Assembly (NCBI GenBank): GCA_030434875.1
Contig: JAUISW010000001.1
Coordinates: forward strand, 3,548,001-3,612,000
Source: Lachnospiraceae bacterium C1.1
GTDB taxonomy: Bacteria > Bacillota > Clostridia > Lachnospirales > Lachnospiraceae
DNA: 64,000 nt
Direction of reading: 5' to 3'
This document shows, piece by piece, positions 1-7,928 of this stretch (positions are counted from its first letter, which is position 1; every line of letters begins with the position of its first letter). A program made the position numbers and the translations under genes. The notes below the pieces were generated by a model, which saw only the letters and a program-made list of their open reading frames with translations, searched no databases and was not told the DNA's origin.

Positions 1-1
1 A

Positions 2-58
2 TCCTGTAGATATGAAAATGAATTGAAATATTTAGAAAAATTAAATCAATATTTATAA
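2..58 (+). CDS. 3' end of a gene cut by the left window edge
   Basis: An open frame runs from the window edge to TAA at 56-58, giving about 18 codons rich in Glu, Lys, Leu and Asn. A strong terminator starts 3 bp after the stop, which supports this frame as a real gene end. Too little is visible to name the product. Confidence 0.4.
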   Translation, partial: SCRYENELKYLEKLNQYL

Positions 59-61
59 TGG

Positions 62-100
62 AAAAAGTGTTGATAGCAATAGTGCCTATCAACGCTTTTT
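62..100 (+). terminator. Rho-independent terminator
   Basis: A 15-bp stem (62-76 with 86-100, one G-U pair) closes a short loop and ends in five T. It follows the stop codon at 58 directly and isolates the upstream gene from the genes starting at 323. Confidence 0.75.
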
Positions 101-322
101 ATATTTAAAGTATTGAATAAAATGCACAAAATATAACGAAAAAAGTGATGAAACATAGTAAAATTTGAATGTAAGTGTTATATGATGAATACATTTTTCT
201 GTCTTTAAAAAATGATGAATGTCAAACATACCATATGACAAGATTATGCACTATTTGAAAAAAGATGCGGTTTTGGGGTGATTACTTAAATTGTCACGTT
301 TAGTCGAGGAAGGAATATTGAG

Positions 323-718
323 ATGAAGAAAAAACTTTTGGTTATTGCAGCCTCTCTTATTGTTTCATTGGCGTTTTCAAATCAAGTTAGAACGGTTTTT
401 GCTGCGGATTTAACTAAGAAACAGTCTGTTATCGGTGTGTCTTATTCTTTTGATGAAAAATCAAAGTATGATTTTTCTGCGTATGAAAGTTCGGGTGCAA
501 CATCAAAAGAAAATACCTATGGACTATTTGAAATTTCTGGAGATATTTCTAATACTTCTACAAAGGATGGCTTGCCATCTTTTGGTGTTAATGGTGGAAA
601 TATCCAGTTATTCTATACTTATAATGACTCTATGCTGAATGCTTCCGGCGAACAGGAACATTTTACTGATGATAAGTCGAAGACTATTAATGACATAATA
701 CTTACTGATAATATATAG
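323..718 (+). CDS. Secreted protein, N-terminal half of a probably split surface protein
   Basis: 131 aa starting after a good ribosome site (GAGGAAGG). Residues 1-27 form a Sec signal peptide: MKKK, a hydrophobic core, then a VFA-type cleavage region. The rest is a polar, Ser/Asp-rich extracellular domain that I do not recognise. It ends at TAG 716-718 inside an AT-dinucleotide run. The next ORF (721, another frame) has no ribosome site and supplies the acidic stalk and transmembrane anchor this protein lacks. I infer that the two were one type-I membrane protein broken by a small frameshift. Confidence 0.6.
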   Translation: MKKKLLVIAASLIVSLAFSNQVRTVFAADLTKKQSVIGVSYSFDEKSKYDFSAYESSGATSKENTYGLFEISGDISNTSTKDGLPSFGVNGGNIQLFYTYNDSMLNASGEQEHFTDDKSKTINDIILTDNI

Positions 719-720
719 AA

Positions 721-1101
721 ATGGAGCAAGAACAGACTACAGAACAAACGTCAGAAAATGGAGAAAATACATCAGCTGTTGATAAGAATAAGCTGGCTGA
801 GCCATCTGAGACTGTAGTTTCTGCGAATATAACAAAAGAGAATAAAAATGGTGAAAAAACAAAGGCGTCCAAATCAGATACATCAAAGAAAAGCACTGCT
901 GAAAATGAAAAGAAAACAATAGGTAACGAAGATGACCAGGATACTTCGGAAGATAACACTCCTGAAAAAAAGAATTCATCTCATTTTCCGATAGTAATAG
1001 TTTCAATAGTGCTTGTTATAGGTGTTTTTGCGTATTTCAAGAGAGATGAATTAATTAAACTTATCGCTGCTAATGGAAATGAGGAGGATAAAAGCAAATG
1101 A
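721..1101 (+). CDS. Low-complexity stalk with C-terminal membrane anchor, probable second half of the 323 gene
   Basis: 126 aa. Residues 1-85 are a Glu/Lys/Ser/Thr-rich disordered stalk; residues about 87-106 form one hydrophobic helix (FPIVIVSIVLVIGVFAYF), followed by a short charged cytoplasmic tail. There is no signal peptide and no Shine-Dalgarno before ATG 721, so independent translation is doubtful. The stop overlaps the next gene's ATG (ATGA at 1098-1101), so all genes to 2838 look like one operon. It is either the frameshifted C-terminal half of the 323 product or a translationally coupled small protein. Confidence 0.55.
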   Translation: MEQEQTTEQTSENGENTSAVDKNKLAEPSETVVSANITKENKNGEKTKASKSDTSKKSTAENEKKTIGNEDDQDTSEDNTPEKKNSSHFPIVIVSIVLVIGVFAYFKRDELIKLIAANGNEEDKSK

Positions 1102-2417
1102 AAAAGGCAATTGCCATAATATTAAGTATGGTATTGGTTTTGACAGGATGTGCATCTTCTGCATCTGAAGTAAACAAGACACCTTCTGATACGGTAGCAA
1201 CTGAAATTTCATCCGAAGAAAATGATGAATCTATTGCCGAAACGGTATCTGAGTCTTTAGAAAGTAGCTCTGAAGCCACAGAAATATCTATTGTACCTAC
1301 TGAGGAAGCAACGTTAGAAGTTGATAATTCTTCAGGATTGGAATTGCCCAAGCCGGCAAAGGTGTCTTTTTCGGGTTTGGATGATGAAAAATTGCTCAAT
1401 TACGTTGAAGATGCTGTATATTCTGATTTGGTGAAAGGTCTTAACAGTGATAAGTATTTTGTGGAAAATGTTGAAGCCGTCTACATTTCTGAGGAATATA
1501 TAGAAGAGCTTGCGTACAATACGAAGTCAAATATTTATTTTGGTTATACGCTTAGCGAACTTAATGAAATGTTCCAAGGTAAGCGTTACATTTTCACGTT
1601 AGATGGTAATGGTGAAACTGTAGTACAGGAGATGGAAACACTCTATGATGATTCGGCTCAAAAAATGCTGGAAAATGTAGCTATCGGAGGGGGAGTCATA
1701 CTTCTTTGCGTAACGGTATCTGTTGTTTCTGGAGGTCTTGGTGCTCCGGCTGTTAGTATGATATTTATGGCTAGTGCTAAAACCGGAACCGCATTTGCCC
1801 TTTCATCTGCAGTTTTGGGAGGAGCAGCAACAGCTATAACAACTGGATATCAAACCTCTGATGCGGAGCAGGCATTTGAACAGGGCGCGTTTGCAGCAAG
1901 TGAAGGATTTAAATGGGGAGCTATTTCAGGAGCAGTTGTTGGAGGTGTTAGTGAGGGTACGGCACTTTATGGTGCTGCTAAGCAGACAAACTTCACTATG
2001 AATCAATACGCGAAGATTCAGCAAGAGACAGGATATCCATTAGATGTAATAAAAGAATTTCATACCATGGAAGAGTACCAGGTTTTTAAGGATGCAAATT
2101 TGAAATCTGCTATGGTAGGAAACAAATCTGCATTAGTTAAAACGGATATTGATTTAATGAAGGTTGATTCAAGAGGTAGGACAAATCTTGAGAGAATGAG
2201 GCAAGGACTAGCACCGCAGGATTCTAACGGAATATCATATGAACTGCATCATGTAGGGCAGAAAAAGGATGGTACTTTGGCAATTCTTTCTCAATCTGAA
2301 CATGATAGTTCAGCAATACATGGTTTTTTGGAGAGAACCGAGGCTCATGCAGCTGATACGAATTGGGATGCAGAGAGACAAGCATTTTGGAAAGCGTATG
2401 CAGCTATCTTTGAATAA
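1098..2417 (+). CDS. Lipoprotein with C-terminal LHH (HNH/EndoVII-type) nuclease toxin domain
   Basis: 439 aa. Residues 1-18 are a lipoprotein signal peptide ending in the lipobox LTGC. An acidic Ser/Glu linker follows (20-85), then a globular region, then Gly/Ala-rich hydrophobic helices (about 194-255) like those of toxin translocation or pretoxin regions. The C-terminal ~85 residues match the LHH nuclease family: the YELHHVGQ motif at about 380-387, then LAILSQSEHD and HG. LHH domains are established DNase-type warheads of polymorphic toxins (HNH/EndoVII superfamily). The ribosome site GGAGG lies at 1082-1087. The SUKH gene downstream is the expected immunity protein. Lipid anchoring on the producer surface, rather than LXG or Rhs delivery, is the unusual point. 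Confidence 0.8.
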   Translation: MKKAIAIILSMVLVLTGCASSASEVNKTPSDTVATEISSEENDESIAETVSESLESSSEATEISIVPTEEATLEVDNSSGLELPKPAKVSFSGLDDEKLLNYVEDAVYSDLVKGLNSDKYFVENVEAVYISEEYIEELAYNTKSNIYFGYTLSELNEMFQGKRYIFTLDGNGETVVQEMETLYDDSAQKMLENVAIGGGVILLCVTVSVVSGGLGAPAVSMIFMASAKTGTAFALSSAVLGGAATAITTGYQTSDAEQAFEQGAFAASEGFKWGAISGAVVGGVSEGTALYGAAKQTNFTMNQYAKIQQETGYPLDVIKEFHTMEEYQVFKDANLKSAMVGNKSALVKTDIDLMKVDSRGRTNLERMRQGLAPQDSNGISYELHHVGQKKDGTLAILSQSEHDSSAIHGFLERTEAHAADTNWDAERQAFWKAYAAIFE

Positions 2418-2433
2418 GAAGGAGAAGTAGATT

Positions 2434-2838
2434 ATGAGTGCATTATCAGAAGCTTTCAGCAATAAAACAGATTTTTATGCTGAGAAGAGTGCTTCTATGG
2501 ATCAAATACGACATGCTGAGAAAGAAATAGGTGTAGTTTTTTCTAAAGATTACAAAGAGTACCTACAGCTTTATGGATCAGTATCTTGCGTAGGTCATGA
2601 ATTAACCGGCATCAGTGAGGACACAAATTTGGATGTTGTAAATGCTACCCTGAGCAATTACAAAAAGAATCAAAATATCAGTGCTCCTTTTTATGTTATT
2701 GAAGAGACGCATATGGATGGAATAGTAATCTGGCAGACAAAGACAGGAGAGGTATTTCAATCTGAGTATAAGGGAAAACCAATAAAGATATATGATTCAT
2801 TGATTGACTATATATCATCTTTTGATAATGGTATTTGA
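2434..2838 (+). CDS. SMI1/KNR4 (SUKH) family immunity protein
   Basis: 134 aa, starting 16 bp after the toxin stop with ribosome site GAAGGAGAAG. It shows the SUKH pattern: an N-terminal helix ending in EKEIGVVFSKDYKEYLQLYG, a beta-rich middle, and a C-terminal IKIYDSLIDYISSF helix. SUKH proteins are known immunity partners of nuclease toxins including LHH types. It should sit in the cytoplasm and neutralise the product of 1098-2417. The pair is followed by a terminator at 2946. Confidence 0.85.
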   Translation: MSALSEAFSNKTDFYAEKSASMDQIRHAEKEIGVVFSKDYKEYLQLYGSVSCVGHELTGISEDTNLDVVNATLSNYKKNQNISAPFYVIEETHMDGIVIWQTKTGEVFQSEYKGKPIKIYDSLIDYISSFDNGI

Positions 2839-2945
2839 TAATATGATAGCGGTGGACCGTAATATAGGCCCATCGATGTTTTTGTCTTAGGCAATGGAAG
2901 GACTATTGTGAACAGCAGCTAAACATCGAAAAATCATTTAACATC

Positions 2946-2986
2946 AAAAAGTATTGATGGAATTTGGGTTCTATCAATACTTTTTT
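2946..2986 (+). terminator. Rho-independent terminator after the toxin-immunity operon
   Basis: The stem AAAAAGTATTGATGG (2946-2960) pairs with CTATCAATACTTTTTT (2971-2986) across a 10-nt loop, with a T-rich end. It closes the operon that begins at 323. Its stem core resembles that of the terminator at 62-100. Confidence 0.75.
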
Positions 2987-3017
2987 GTTTGTAAAAAATC
3001 AAAATATGGAGGTGTCT

Positions 3018-3266
3018 ATGGGTAAACAACAGAAAATATTGGGGTATGTTCGTATCAGCACAACTGATCAGAATTCGTGCGGATTTCCTATGGGGGAAGT
3101 ACAGGTTGCTGACGGCATAGTAATATGTCCGAATTGTGGAAGGTTCAAGAAGGTACTTATCAAGAAGGGGAAGGCAACGGTTTCGGATCCTGATGAAAAA
3201 GAGTTGATGAACAGCCGGTTGATGCGTTATCTGATAAGTATCGGATTAGTTATTATTCTTGATTAG
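3018..3266 (+). pseudogene. Serine recombinase N-terminal remnant fused to a zinc-ribbon-like tail
   Basis: 82 aa from ATG 3018 with a clear GGAGG ribosome site. Residues 1-17 carry the opening strand of serine resolvases/invertases (ILGYVRISTTDQN, compare Y-R-V-S-T-x-x-Q), but the catalytic domain stops there. It continues as another short sequence with one CPNCG knuckle and a Lys-rich stretch. There is no second Cys pair and no DNA-binding domain, so it cannot be a working recombinase. A likely deletion joined two genes in frame. Confidence 0.5.
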
Positions 3267-3320
3267 CGTTATTTGTATTATAAAGGATTTTGCATATTGA
3301 AAACTGAATAGAATGAGATA

Positions 3321-3551
3321 GTGTGTTCAGAACTGTATCGCATCATGGCCTGAGCGCCAGGACGCTACGACATGTAGTGGGTAGGTGTAAGTCGAAAGAG
3401 GGATGCACACGTGTCAAGAGTTTGCCCAGCGCTGAGTAGGTTGTCTATTGGATAGCACGAAGAAGTCTGCAAAACGGAAATGTAACCATATGATGGTTTA
3501 TTTCACTATGTTTTGCAGGCTCTTTAAGCAAATCCCGGTGCTGGGCTCTTG
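3321..3551 (+). ncRNA. Structured RNA candidate, possibly a group II intron domain I fragment
   Basis: This non-coding stretch contains many nested helices. GCCCAGC 3424-3430 pairs with GCTGGGC 3540-3546, flanked by AAGA/TCTT. CTGCAAAAC 3467-3475 pairs with GTTTTGCAG 3510-3518, enclosing AACCAT/ATGGTT. Small hairpins lie at 3354-3365, 3365-3377 and 3444-3453. It opens with GTGTG, compatible with a group II intron 5' end (GUGYG), but no catalytic domain V or reverse transcriptase follows. The long-range pairings are seen directly; the family assignment is a guess. Confidence 0.4.
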
Positions 3552-3584
3552 TTATATTTCCGTTTTCAGATTTCGGAAACGGAG

Positions 3585-3791
3585 ATGAAGATGGAAAATA
3601 ACAGTGTCATGGGAATCGGGGAACGTGTTAAGCAGCTGAGAGTTGATGCAGGAATGAGCCAACAGGAGGTGGCAGAAAAGATTCATTGCGGAAGCCGTAC
3701 CAGTGTGGCAAATTATGAGTCGGGAGCGAGAGCATTAACAACTGATGCGGCTATAATAGTAGCTTTTTATTGTGCTTTTTCCATCTATTAA
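3585..3791 (+). CDS. Short XRE-family helix-turn-helix protein
   Basis: 68 aa from ATG 3585 (alternative ATG 3591). Residues about 10-60 form a Cro/C1-type helix-turn-helix: GERVKQLRVDAGMSQQEVAEKI, then the NYESGARAL recognition turn. It ends soon after the domain, so it is either a minimal regulator or a truncated longer one. A 15-bp perfect inverted repeat starts 5 bp after its stop and could be its operator or a terminator. It directly follows the structured RNA at 3321-3551. Confidence 0.6.
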   Translation: MKMENNSVMGIGERVKQLRVDAGMSQQEVAEKIHCGSRTSVANYESGARALTTDAAIIVAFYCAFSIY

Positions 3792-3795
3792 GATT

Positions 3796-3835
3796 ATATA
3801 TATCGGCAATAAATTAAAAAATTGCCGATATATAT
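3796..3835. promoter_or_regulatory. Perfect 15-bp inverted repeat between XRE gene and AbiE pair
   Basis: ATATATATCGGCAAT (3796-3810) is repeated as its exact complement at 3821-3835 around a 10-nt AT loop. It lies between the XRE regulator stop and the start of the AbiEi-like gene. It has no strong T-run, so an operator for the XRE or AbiEi-like protein is as likely as a terminator. Confidence 0.5.
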
Positions 3836-3902
3836 TGATGCAAAAGTCAGCAAATGCTATACTTTATATAGGACATGGGTATTCAAATTTAGGGTGGATT
3901 AT

Positions 3903-4634
3903 ATGAAGAATATGGCTTTTTTGGAGAAAATTAATAATGAAAAACAGTACACGAGACGCGAATTATATAACTTGATTGCAGATGATATGGCTGAATATTC
4001 TTATAATTCGTTTAACTGGGATCTGCAGCGTATGCTTGCCGGTGGAGAAATTTATAGGAGTGGCAGGAATTCATATAAGATTGGCAATACTGATAGGAAG
4101 AACTATACTTCAAAATATTCTGAGAGAGCGGAAGAAATAATTGCATTTATGGAGAATAATTATTCAGATACGGAATATTCATTATTTGAAACATCTATGT
4201 TGAATGAATTTCTTAATCATCAGATTGCAAAGAATACTGTTTTTCTATATGTTGAAAAGGAATTAAGTGAATTTGTTTTCAGAGATATGTCAGATTTGAT
4301 AGTAGAGAATATCCTGTTTAAGCCTAAGAAAGATGATCTTAGGAAATACTGGAAACCTGATACTATCATAATAGTTGACAGAATTAGTGAAGCACCACGT
4401 GGTAAGGAAAAAAGGTATGATACTCCCTTAGAGAAATTGTTTGTTGATCTTATTGCAGACGTGGCACTTATGAATATGTACAGCAAAAGTGAGTATCCGG
4501 AAATGCTGCACATAGCAAATGATAAATACTATATTGATACAAAGAAACTTTTCAGATATGCCAGAAGGCGGGGAAAGTTCCAAGAAATAAAGAGAATTAT
4601 GACTGATGGAGGAATGGAAATTGATATTACCTGA
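3903..4634 (+). CDS. AbiEi-like antitoxin (type IV toxin-antitoxin partner)
   Basis: 243 aa from ATG 3903 (GGTGG upstream). The N-terminus (about 1-60) looks like a winged helix: FLEKINNEKQYTRRELYNLI, then a wing ending IYRSGRNSYKIGN. The rest is a mixed alpha/beta domain. Its last 29 bp overlap the AbiEii gene, and that position is the main evidence for its role. From memory it resembles proteins grouped as DUF6577 next to AbiEii toxins. As in known AbiE systems it would repress the operon and counteract the nucleotidyltransferase. Confidence 0.65.
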   Translation: MKNMAFLEKINNEKQYTRRELYNLIADDMAEYSYNSFNWDLQRMLAGGEIYRSGRNSYKIGNTDRKNYTSKYSERAEEIIAFMENNYSDTEYSLFETSMLNEFLNHQIAKNTVFLYVEKELSEFVFRDMSDLIVENILFKPKKDDLRKYWKPDTIIIVDRISEAPRGKEKRYDTPLEKLFVDLIADVALMNMYSKSEYPEMLHIANDKYYIDTKKLFRYARRRGKFQEIKRIMTDGGMEIDIT

Positions 4635-5733
4635 AAACTATTCTCTTGAGCATATTGATGGGCTTGCAAAGAGATATGGGAGTGACAGATTCATTGCAGA
4701 AAGGGCAATGTATGCTTTTGGATTATTAGAAGCGATTAGTAGGACCGGGCTCAAATTTACATTCAAGGGTGGAAGCTGTCTTATGCTTTTGCTTGATAAT
4801 CCTAAGAGACTGTCTACAGATATAGATATTATGGTGGATCCTGGAACTGATGTGGAGCATTACATAGAGGAAGCTGGAAAAATTTTTCCATTTGTAGATT
4901 ATCAGGAAAGCATTCGTCCCGGTCATGGAAATATAGAAAAAAGACATTTTAGGTTTTTCTATAATTCGCCGATAATGGATGATACTATAACAATTCTTCT
5001 TGATGTTCTTTATGAGAAAGAACATTATGCTTCTGTTATTGAAAGACCAATAGAGAGCAGCCTTATTCTGACTGCAAATGAACCTTTATACGTTAAGATG
5101 CCAAATGTAAATTGTATCCTGGGTGACAAACTCACTGCGTTTGCACCGCATACCACCGGAATACCGTTTATGATAGATAAAGACATGGAAATTATAAAAC
5201 AGTTTCATGACTGTACAACTCTGTTTCATGCTATGGATGATTTTTCTGAGGTTAAGGAGACCTTTAGAGCTGTAGCAAATACAGAAATGACATATAGAAA
5301 TCTTAAAATCAAGCCAGAAGATATTCTCGAAGATGCGATAGAGAGCTGTATGTGTATTATAGGAAATGGTAGAATTAATGCACCCGAATATGATATTTAC
5401 AACTCTGGAATTGATCGCATTCAGGGACACTTATTTGATGTTGATCTAAACAGAAATACTATCGCGTACAGTGCCTGTGAGTTAATGTATCTTTGTTCAT
5501 GTATTTATAGAGACACTGATACTTGCGATAATTCGATGAAAGCGGATACCAAGGATAAGATTGATATTGGTAATAATAAGGTATCAAGAGCAATTGGATA
5601 TATTCGTAAGGCAAATAAAACCGCAGGATTATATCTGAAGGAGGCTGTTGCACTTTTGGACGATGATTACGAGCGTTTGCAGGAGCATGTCCAAAACCGT
5701 TCGTTGGAAAGAGTAGCAGGAGAAGAAAAATAA
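4606..5733 (+). CDS. AbiEii/AbiGii-family nucleotidyltransferase toxin
   Basis: 375 aa. The N-terminal domain carries the nucleotidyltransferase signature: FKGGSCLMLLL around residues 54-64, then RLSTDIDIMVDP at about 69-80, with the two catalytic Asp residues. A long helical C-terminal half follows, ending in a basic tail. AbiEii proteins are GTP-type nucleotidyltransferase toxins that arrest growth in abortive infection. It overlaps the upstream antitoxin gene by 29 bp, implying translational coupling, and is followed by a terminator at 5757. Confidence 0.8.
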   Translation: MEEWKLILPENYSLEHIDGLAKRYGSDRFIAERAMYAFGLLEAISRTGLKFTFKGGSCLMLLLDNPKRLSTDIDIMVDPGTDVEHYIEEAGKIFPFVDYQESIRPGHGNIEKRHFRFFYNSPIMDDTITILLDVLYEKEHYASVIERPIESSLILTANEPLYVKMPNVNCILGDKLTAFAPHTTGIPFMIDKDMEIIKQFHDCTTLFHAMDDFSEVKETFRAVANTEMTYRNLKIKPEDILEDAIESCMCIIGNGRINAPEYDIYNSGIDRIQGHLFDVDLNRNTIAYSACELMYLCSCIYRDTDTCDNSMKADTKDKIDIGNNKVSRAIGYIRKANKTAGLYLKEAVALLDDDYERLQEHVQNRSLERVAGEEK

Positions 5734-5756
5734 ATATTTAACAGTCATTATTTAAG

Positions 5757-5793
5757 CAGGAAATGTAGGGTTATCTTACATTTCCTGTTTTTT
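5757..5793 (+). terminator. Terminator of the AbiE operon
   Basis: CAGGAAATGTA (5757-5767) pairs with TACATTTCCTG (5777-5787) around a 9-nt loop, followed directly by a run of T. It lies 24 bp after the AbiEii stop. Confidence 0.8.
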
Positions 5794-5937
5794 GTTTTTG
5801 GGTGTTTCATATTGTGAACAGGTGTCACGTATCGTGTACACTACAGAGTCTATTCATACCTTATAATAAAGGTGTCTTAAGACAAAAGAAAAAAGTTGTG
5901 GTTCAGAGCCAAGTTTATAACGCAGGAGGGAGGCAAA

Positions 5938-6129
5938 TGTCAGAACGGAAAAGTTTTATTGAGATTTACGGTGAAGCAAGAATATCTGGGCAACATACAG
6001 GAAGTCCTAAACGATAAAAACAGAACTTTTGAGGTTCTTGAGTGGAGAGATAACGTACTGTATGTTATAGAAGCATTATTCTTATTCTATTTACGTTGGG
6101 GGCGCAATGAACAGGGAACAGAGTATTGA
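5938..6129 (+). pseudogene. Small hypothetical gene broken by a frameshift
   Basis: ATG 5938 follows an unusually strong ribosome site (GGAGGGAGG), yet its frame stops after 26 codons. From the sixth codon on, the neighbouring frame carries a protein-like sequence (RFTVKQEYLGNIQEVLNDK, then a VLEWRDNVLYVIEAL stretch) to the stop at 6129. A one-base indel near 5955-5960 would restore a ~63-aa protein. I do not recognise the family. Confidence 0.4.
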
Positions 6130-6208
6130 GTTTATTCAGGCTATAGAAGACACTAAAGCGTTAACCTCAATTATAAGAAGGATGGAAATAAAGGATTTGA
6201 AACAGTGA
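6107..6208 (+). CDS. 33-aa hypothetical protein
   Basis: ATG 6107 is preceded by GGGGG at a good distance and encodes a charged, helical 33-aa peptide (MNREQSIEFIQAIEDTKALT...) ending at TGA 6206-6208. Its stop overlaps the GTG start of the next small gene, suggesting coupling. Function unknown; it could also be part of a decayed longer gene. Confidence 0.35.
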   Translation: MNREQSIEFIQAIEDTKALTSIIRRMEIKDLKQ

Positions 6209-6456
6209 TCACTAGGCTCCAGATGGAAACCTATGTTGTTCCGGTGAATTATGAGTACAGCAAGCGAAAAAACGGTGACGAGTACGGTTGGGGCAACTGC
6301 CGATACGATATTGCAGAGAGCTTCTGGGGAGATAAGCTGTGCAGGTCGGCATATAAGAGAAGCCCGGATGAGTCGCTTAACAGGATCATAAAGCATATCA
6401 GAAAAGTGCTGCCAAAGCTGGATGAAGATGAACTCAGGTCATTGCTAAAAGGGTGA
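6205..6456 (+). CDS. 83-aa hypothetical protein
   Basis: GTG start at 6205 with AAGGA upstream. The product has an N-terminal beta-like segment (YVVPVNYEYSKRKNGDEYGW), then a CRYDIAESFWGDKLC stretch and a charged helical tail (DESLNRIIKHIRKVLPKLDEDELRSLLKG). No family recognised. The sequence is not low-complexity and looks like a real globular protein or the C-terminus of one. The interval to the kinase gene (6457-6584) holds nothing I can assign. Confidence 0.4.
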   Translation: MITRLQMETYVVPVNYEYSKRKNGDEYGWGNCRYDIAESFWGDKLCRSAYKRSPDESLNRIIKHIRKVLPKLDEDELRSLLKG

Positions 6457-6584
6457 ATGGGAGATAAAGATTTTGAGAAGTGCCTTTTTTTGGAGGAGAT
6501 ACCAGCTCTGAAATACATTTCCTATAACCCCAAAACAATGTAAAATCTGCGTTTACAAATCTGCATAGATCAAGGTGGCCCCGG

Positions 6585-7928
6585 CTATTCACCATTTTTA
6601 AAATCAGTCTTACCTATAGGTATCATCACATCTGAACAGAATTTATTACCCTCATGGTAGAATCTCACAATGCCGCCGTACTTTGCGGCGGTGGATGTGA
6701 TGGATTTAAGGCCGAGACCGCTTCCGCCGCTTCTGGTGGATAAATACTGCCCGTCCTTCATACGGGGACTTCCATCAAAGGAATTGGTGCATACGATGAT
6801 GAGATTGCTGCCGCCCTTTATGCGGACGGCAAGATCTATGAAGCGGTCAGACGCAGGAACATCACCACAGGCAAGGATGGCATTTTCAAGGATATTCCCA
6901 AGGAGACTGCATAATTCCACATCAGGTATGTCGGGCTCCTTTGGGATATCAATTTCCAGATCTATGGCAATTTTCGTATTTTCAGCAAGATGCGCATAGT
7001 GATTAAGGATAGCATTGACCGGGACATTCCGGCAGAAGCTTATGGTCTCTCTTTCCGGCTGCAGGGATTTATATTGGTTTAGATAATCCCTTATGGCCTG
7101 AAGATCTCCCTTTACAGACAGGTCGTCAAGGGTTGCGATAGTATGTTTAAAATCATGGCGAACCCTTGCGCTCTCGTCAATGTAGCGCATCTGCGCCTGA
7201 TAGAAGCTTTCCTGAATCTCAAGCATACGGTTTTTCTCCTCCATGGCAGCCTTTTCCATCATGTCTGAAACGATATAGTAGAAGAGTACGCAGAGCAGGC
7301 ACAGCAATGTAAAGAACAGGATGAGAGTACCCCAGTATGCTATCTGCATCAGGTTCACATGAAGCGTCTCATATTTTCTCGGAGAGATAAGCAGGTTAAA
7401 GACAAGGAAGATTCCCCATACAGGGATTGATGCTATGTACACCCTTGGAACATCGAGACCGTCTATAATCTGAGGTGCCCTGCGGGATACGGGGCGGTAT
7501 ACAAGAGCTGTAAATATGGTTGAAATTACGGCCTGAAATACGGCAGCCTGAAGGCTAAAGTCATCGAGAACCCCGTGTGGGTTGATCTCAGCATCAAAGC
7601 CGTTTGCGATATTTACAATAAAGCTCATGGATGCAAAGACAAGCACAGCAACTGATAAAGTCTTGTAAACCGGCGCTTTGACGCATTTTACATAGACGAT
7701 AAAGGAAGGAGTGATGATTATGGGTATAAGGGCATTGCGGGGGATCATAAACAGGGAGTTGAGCACTGCCACAACAAGGGATGCTGAAAGGAGAGTGCTG
7801 ATAACAAGTATGCGGGTCTTTTTGACATCATACCGAAGCTGGTTCTTCATGGCAGCAAAGCACAGCATGGTTGAAGGAAAGATGAGATACCAGGTGATAA
7901 GTGATGTAAAAAATGCTGTTACATTCAT
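6585..7928 (-). CDS. GHKL (AgrC-like) sensor histidine kinase
   Basis: 447 aa. About six transmembrane helices fill residues 5-220. A short coiled linker leads to the phosphoacceptor box ESARVRHDFKHTIATLDDL, with the likely His at about 258. The ATPase domain follows with an N box (LLGNILENAILACGD, about 344-356) and a G box (GGSGLGLKSI, about 400-409). Membrane kinases of this GHKL class sense peptides or envelope signals and phosphorylate LytTR regulators. The gene overlaps the regulator gene at 7925-7928 (ATGA). No AgrB or AgrD gene is visible nearby, so the signal is unknown. Confidence 0.85.
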   Translation of the reverse strand: MNVTAFFTSLITWYLIFPSTMLCFAAMKNQLRYDVKKTRILVISTLLSASLVVAVLNSLFMIPRNALIPIIITPSFIVYVKCVKAPVYKTLSVAVLVFASMSFIVNIANGFDAEINPHGVLDDFSLQAAVFQAVISTIFTALVYRPVSRRAPQIIDGLDVPRVYIASIPVWGIFLVFNLLISPRKYETLHVNLMQIAYWGTLILFFTLLCLLCVLFYYIVSDMMEKAAMEEKNRMLEIQESFYQAQMRYIDESARVRHDFKHTIATLDDLSVKGDLQAIRDYLNQYKSLQPERETISFCRNVPVNAILNHYAHLAENTKIAIDLEIDIPKEPDIPDVELCSLLGNILENAILACGDVPASDRFIDLAVRIKGGSNLIIVCTNSFDGSPRMKDGQYLSTRSGGSGLGLKSITSTAAKYGGIVRFYHEGNKFCSDVMIPIGKTDFKNGE

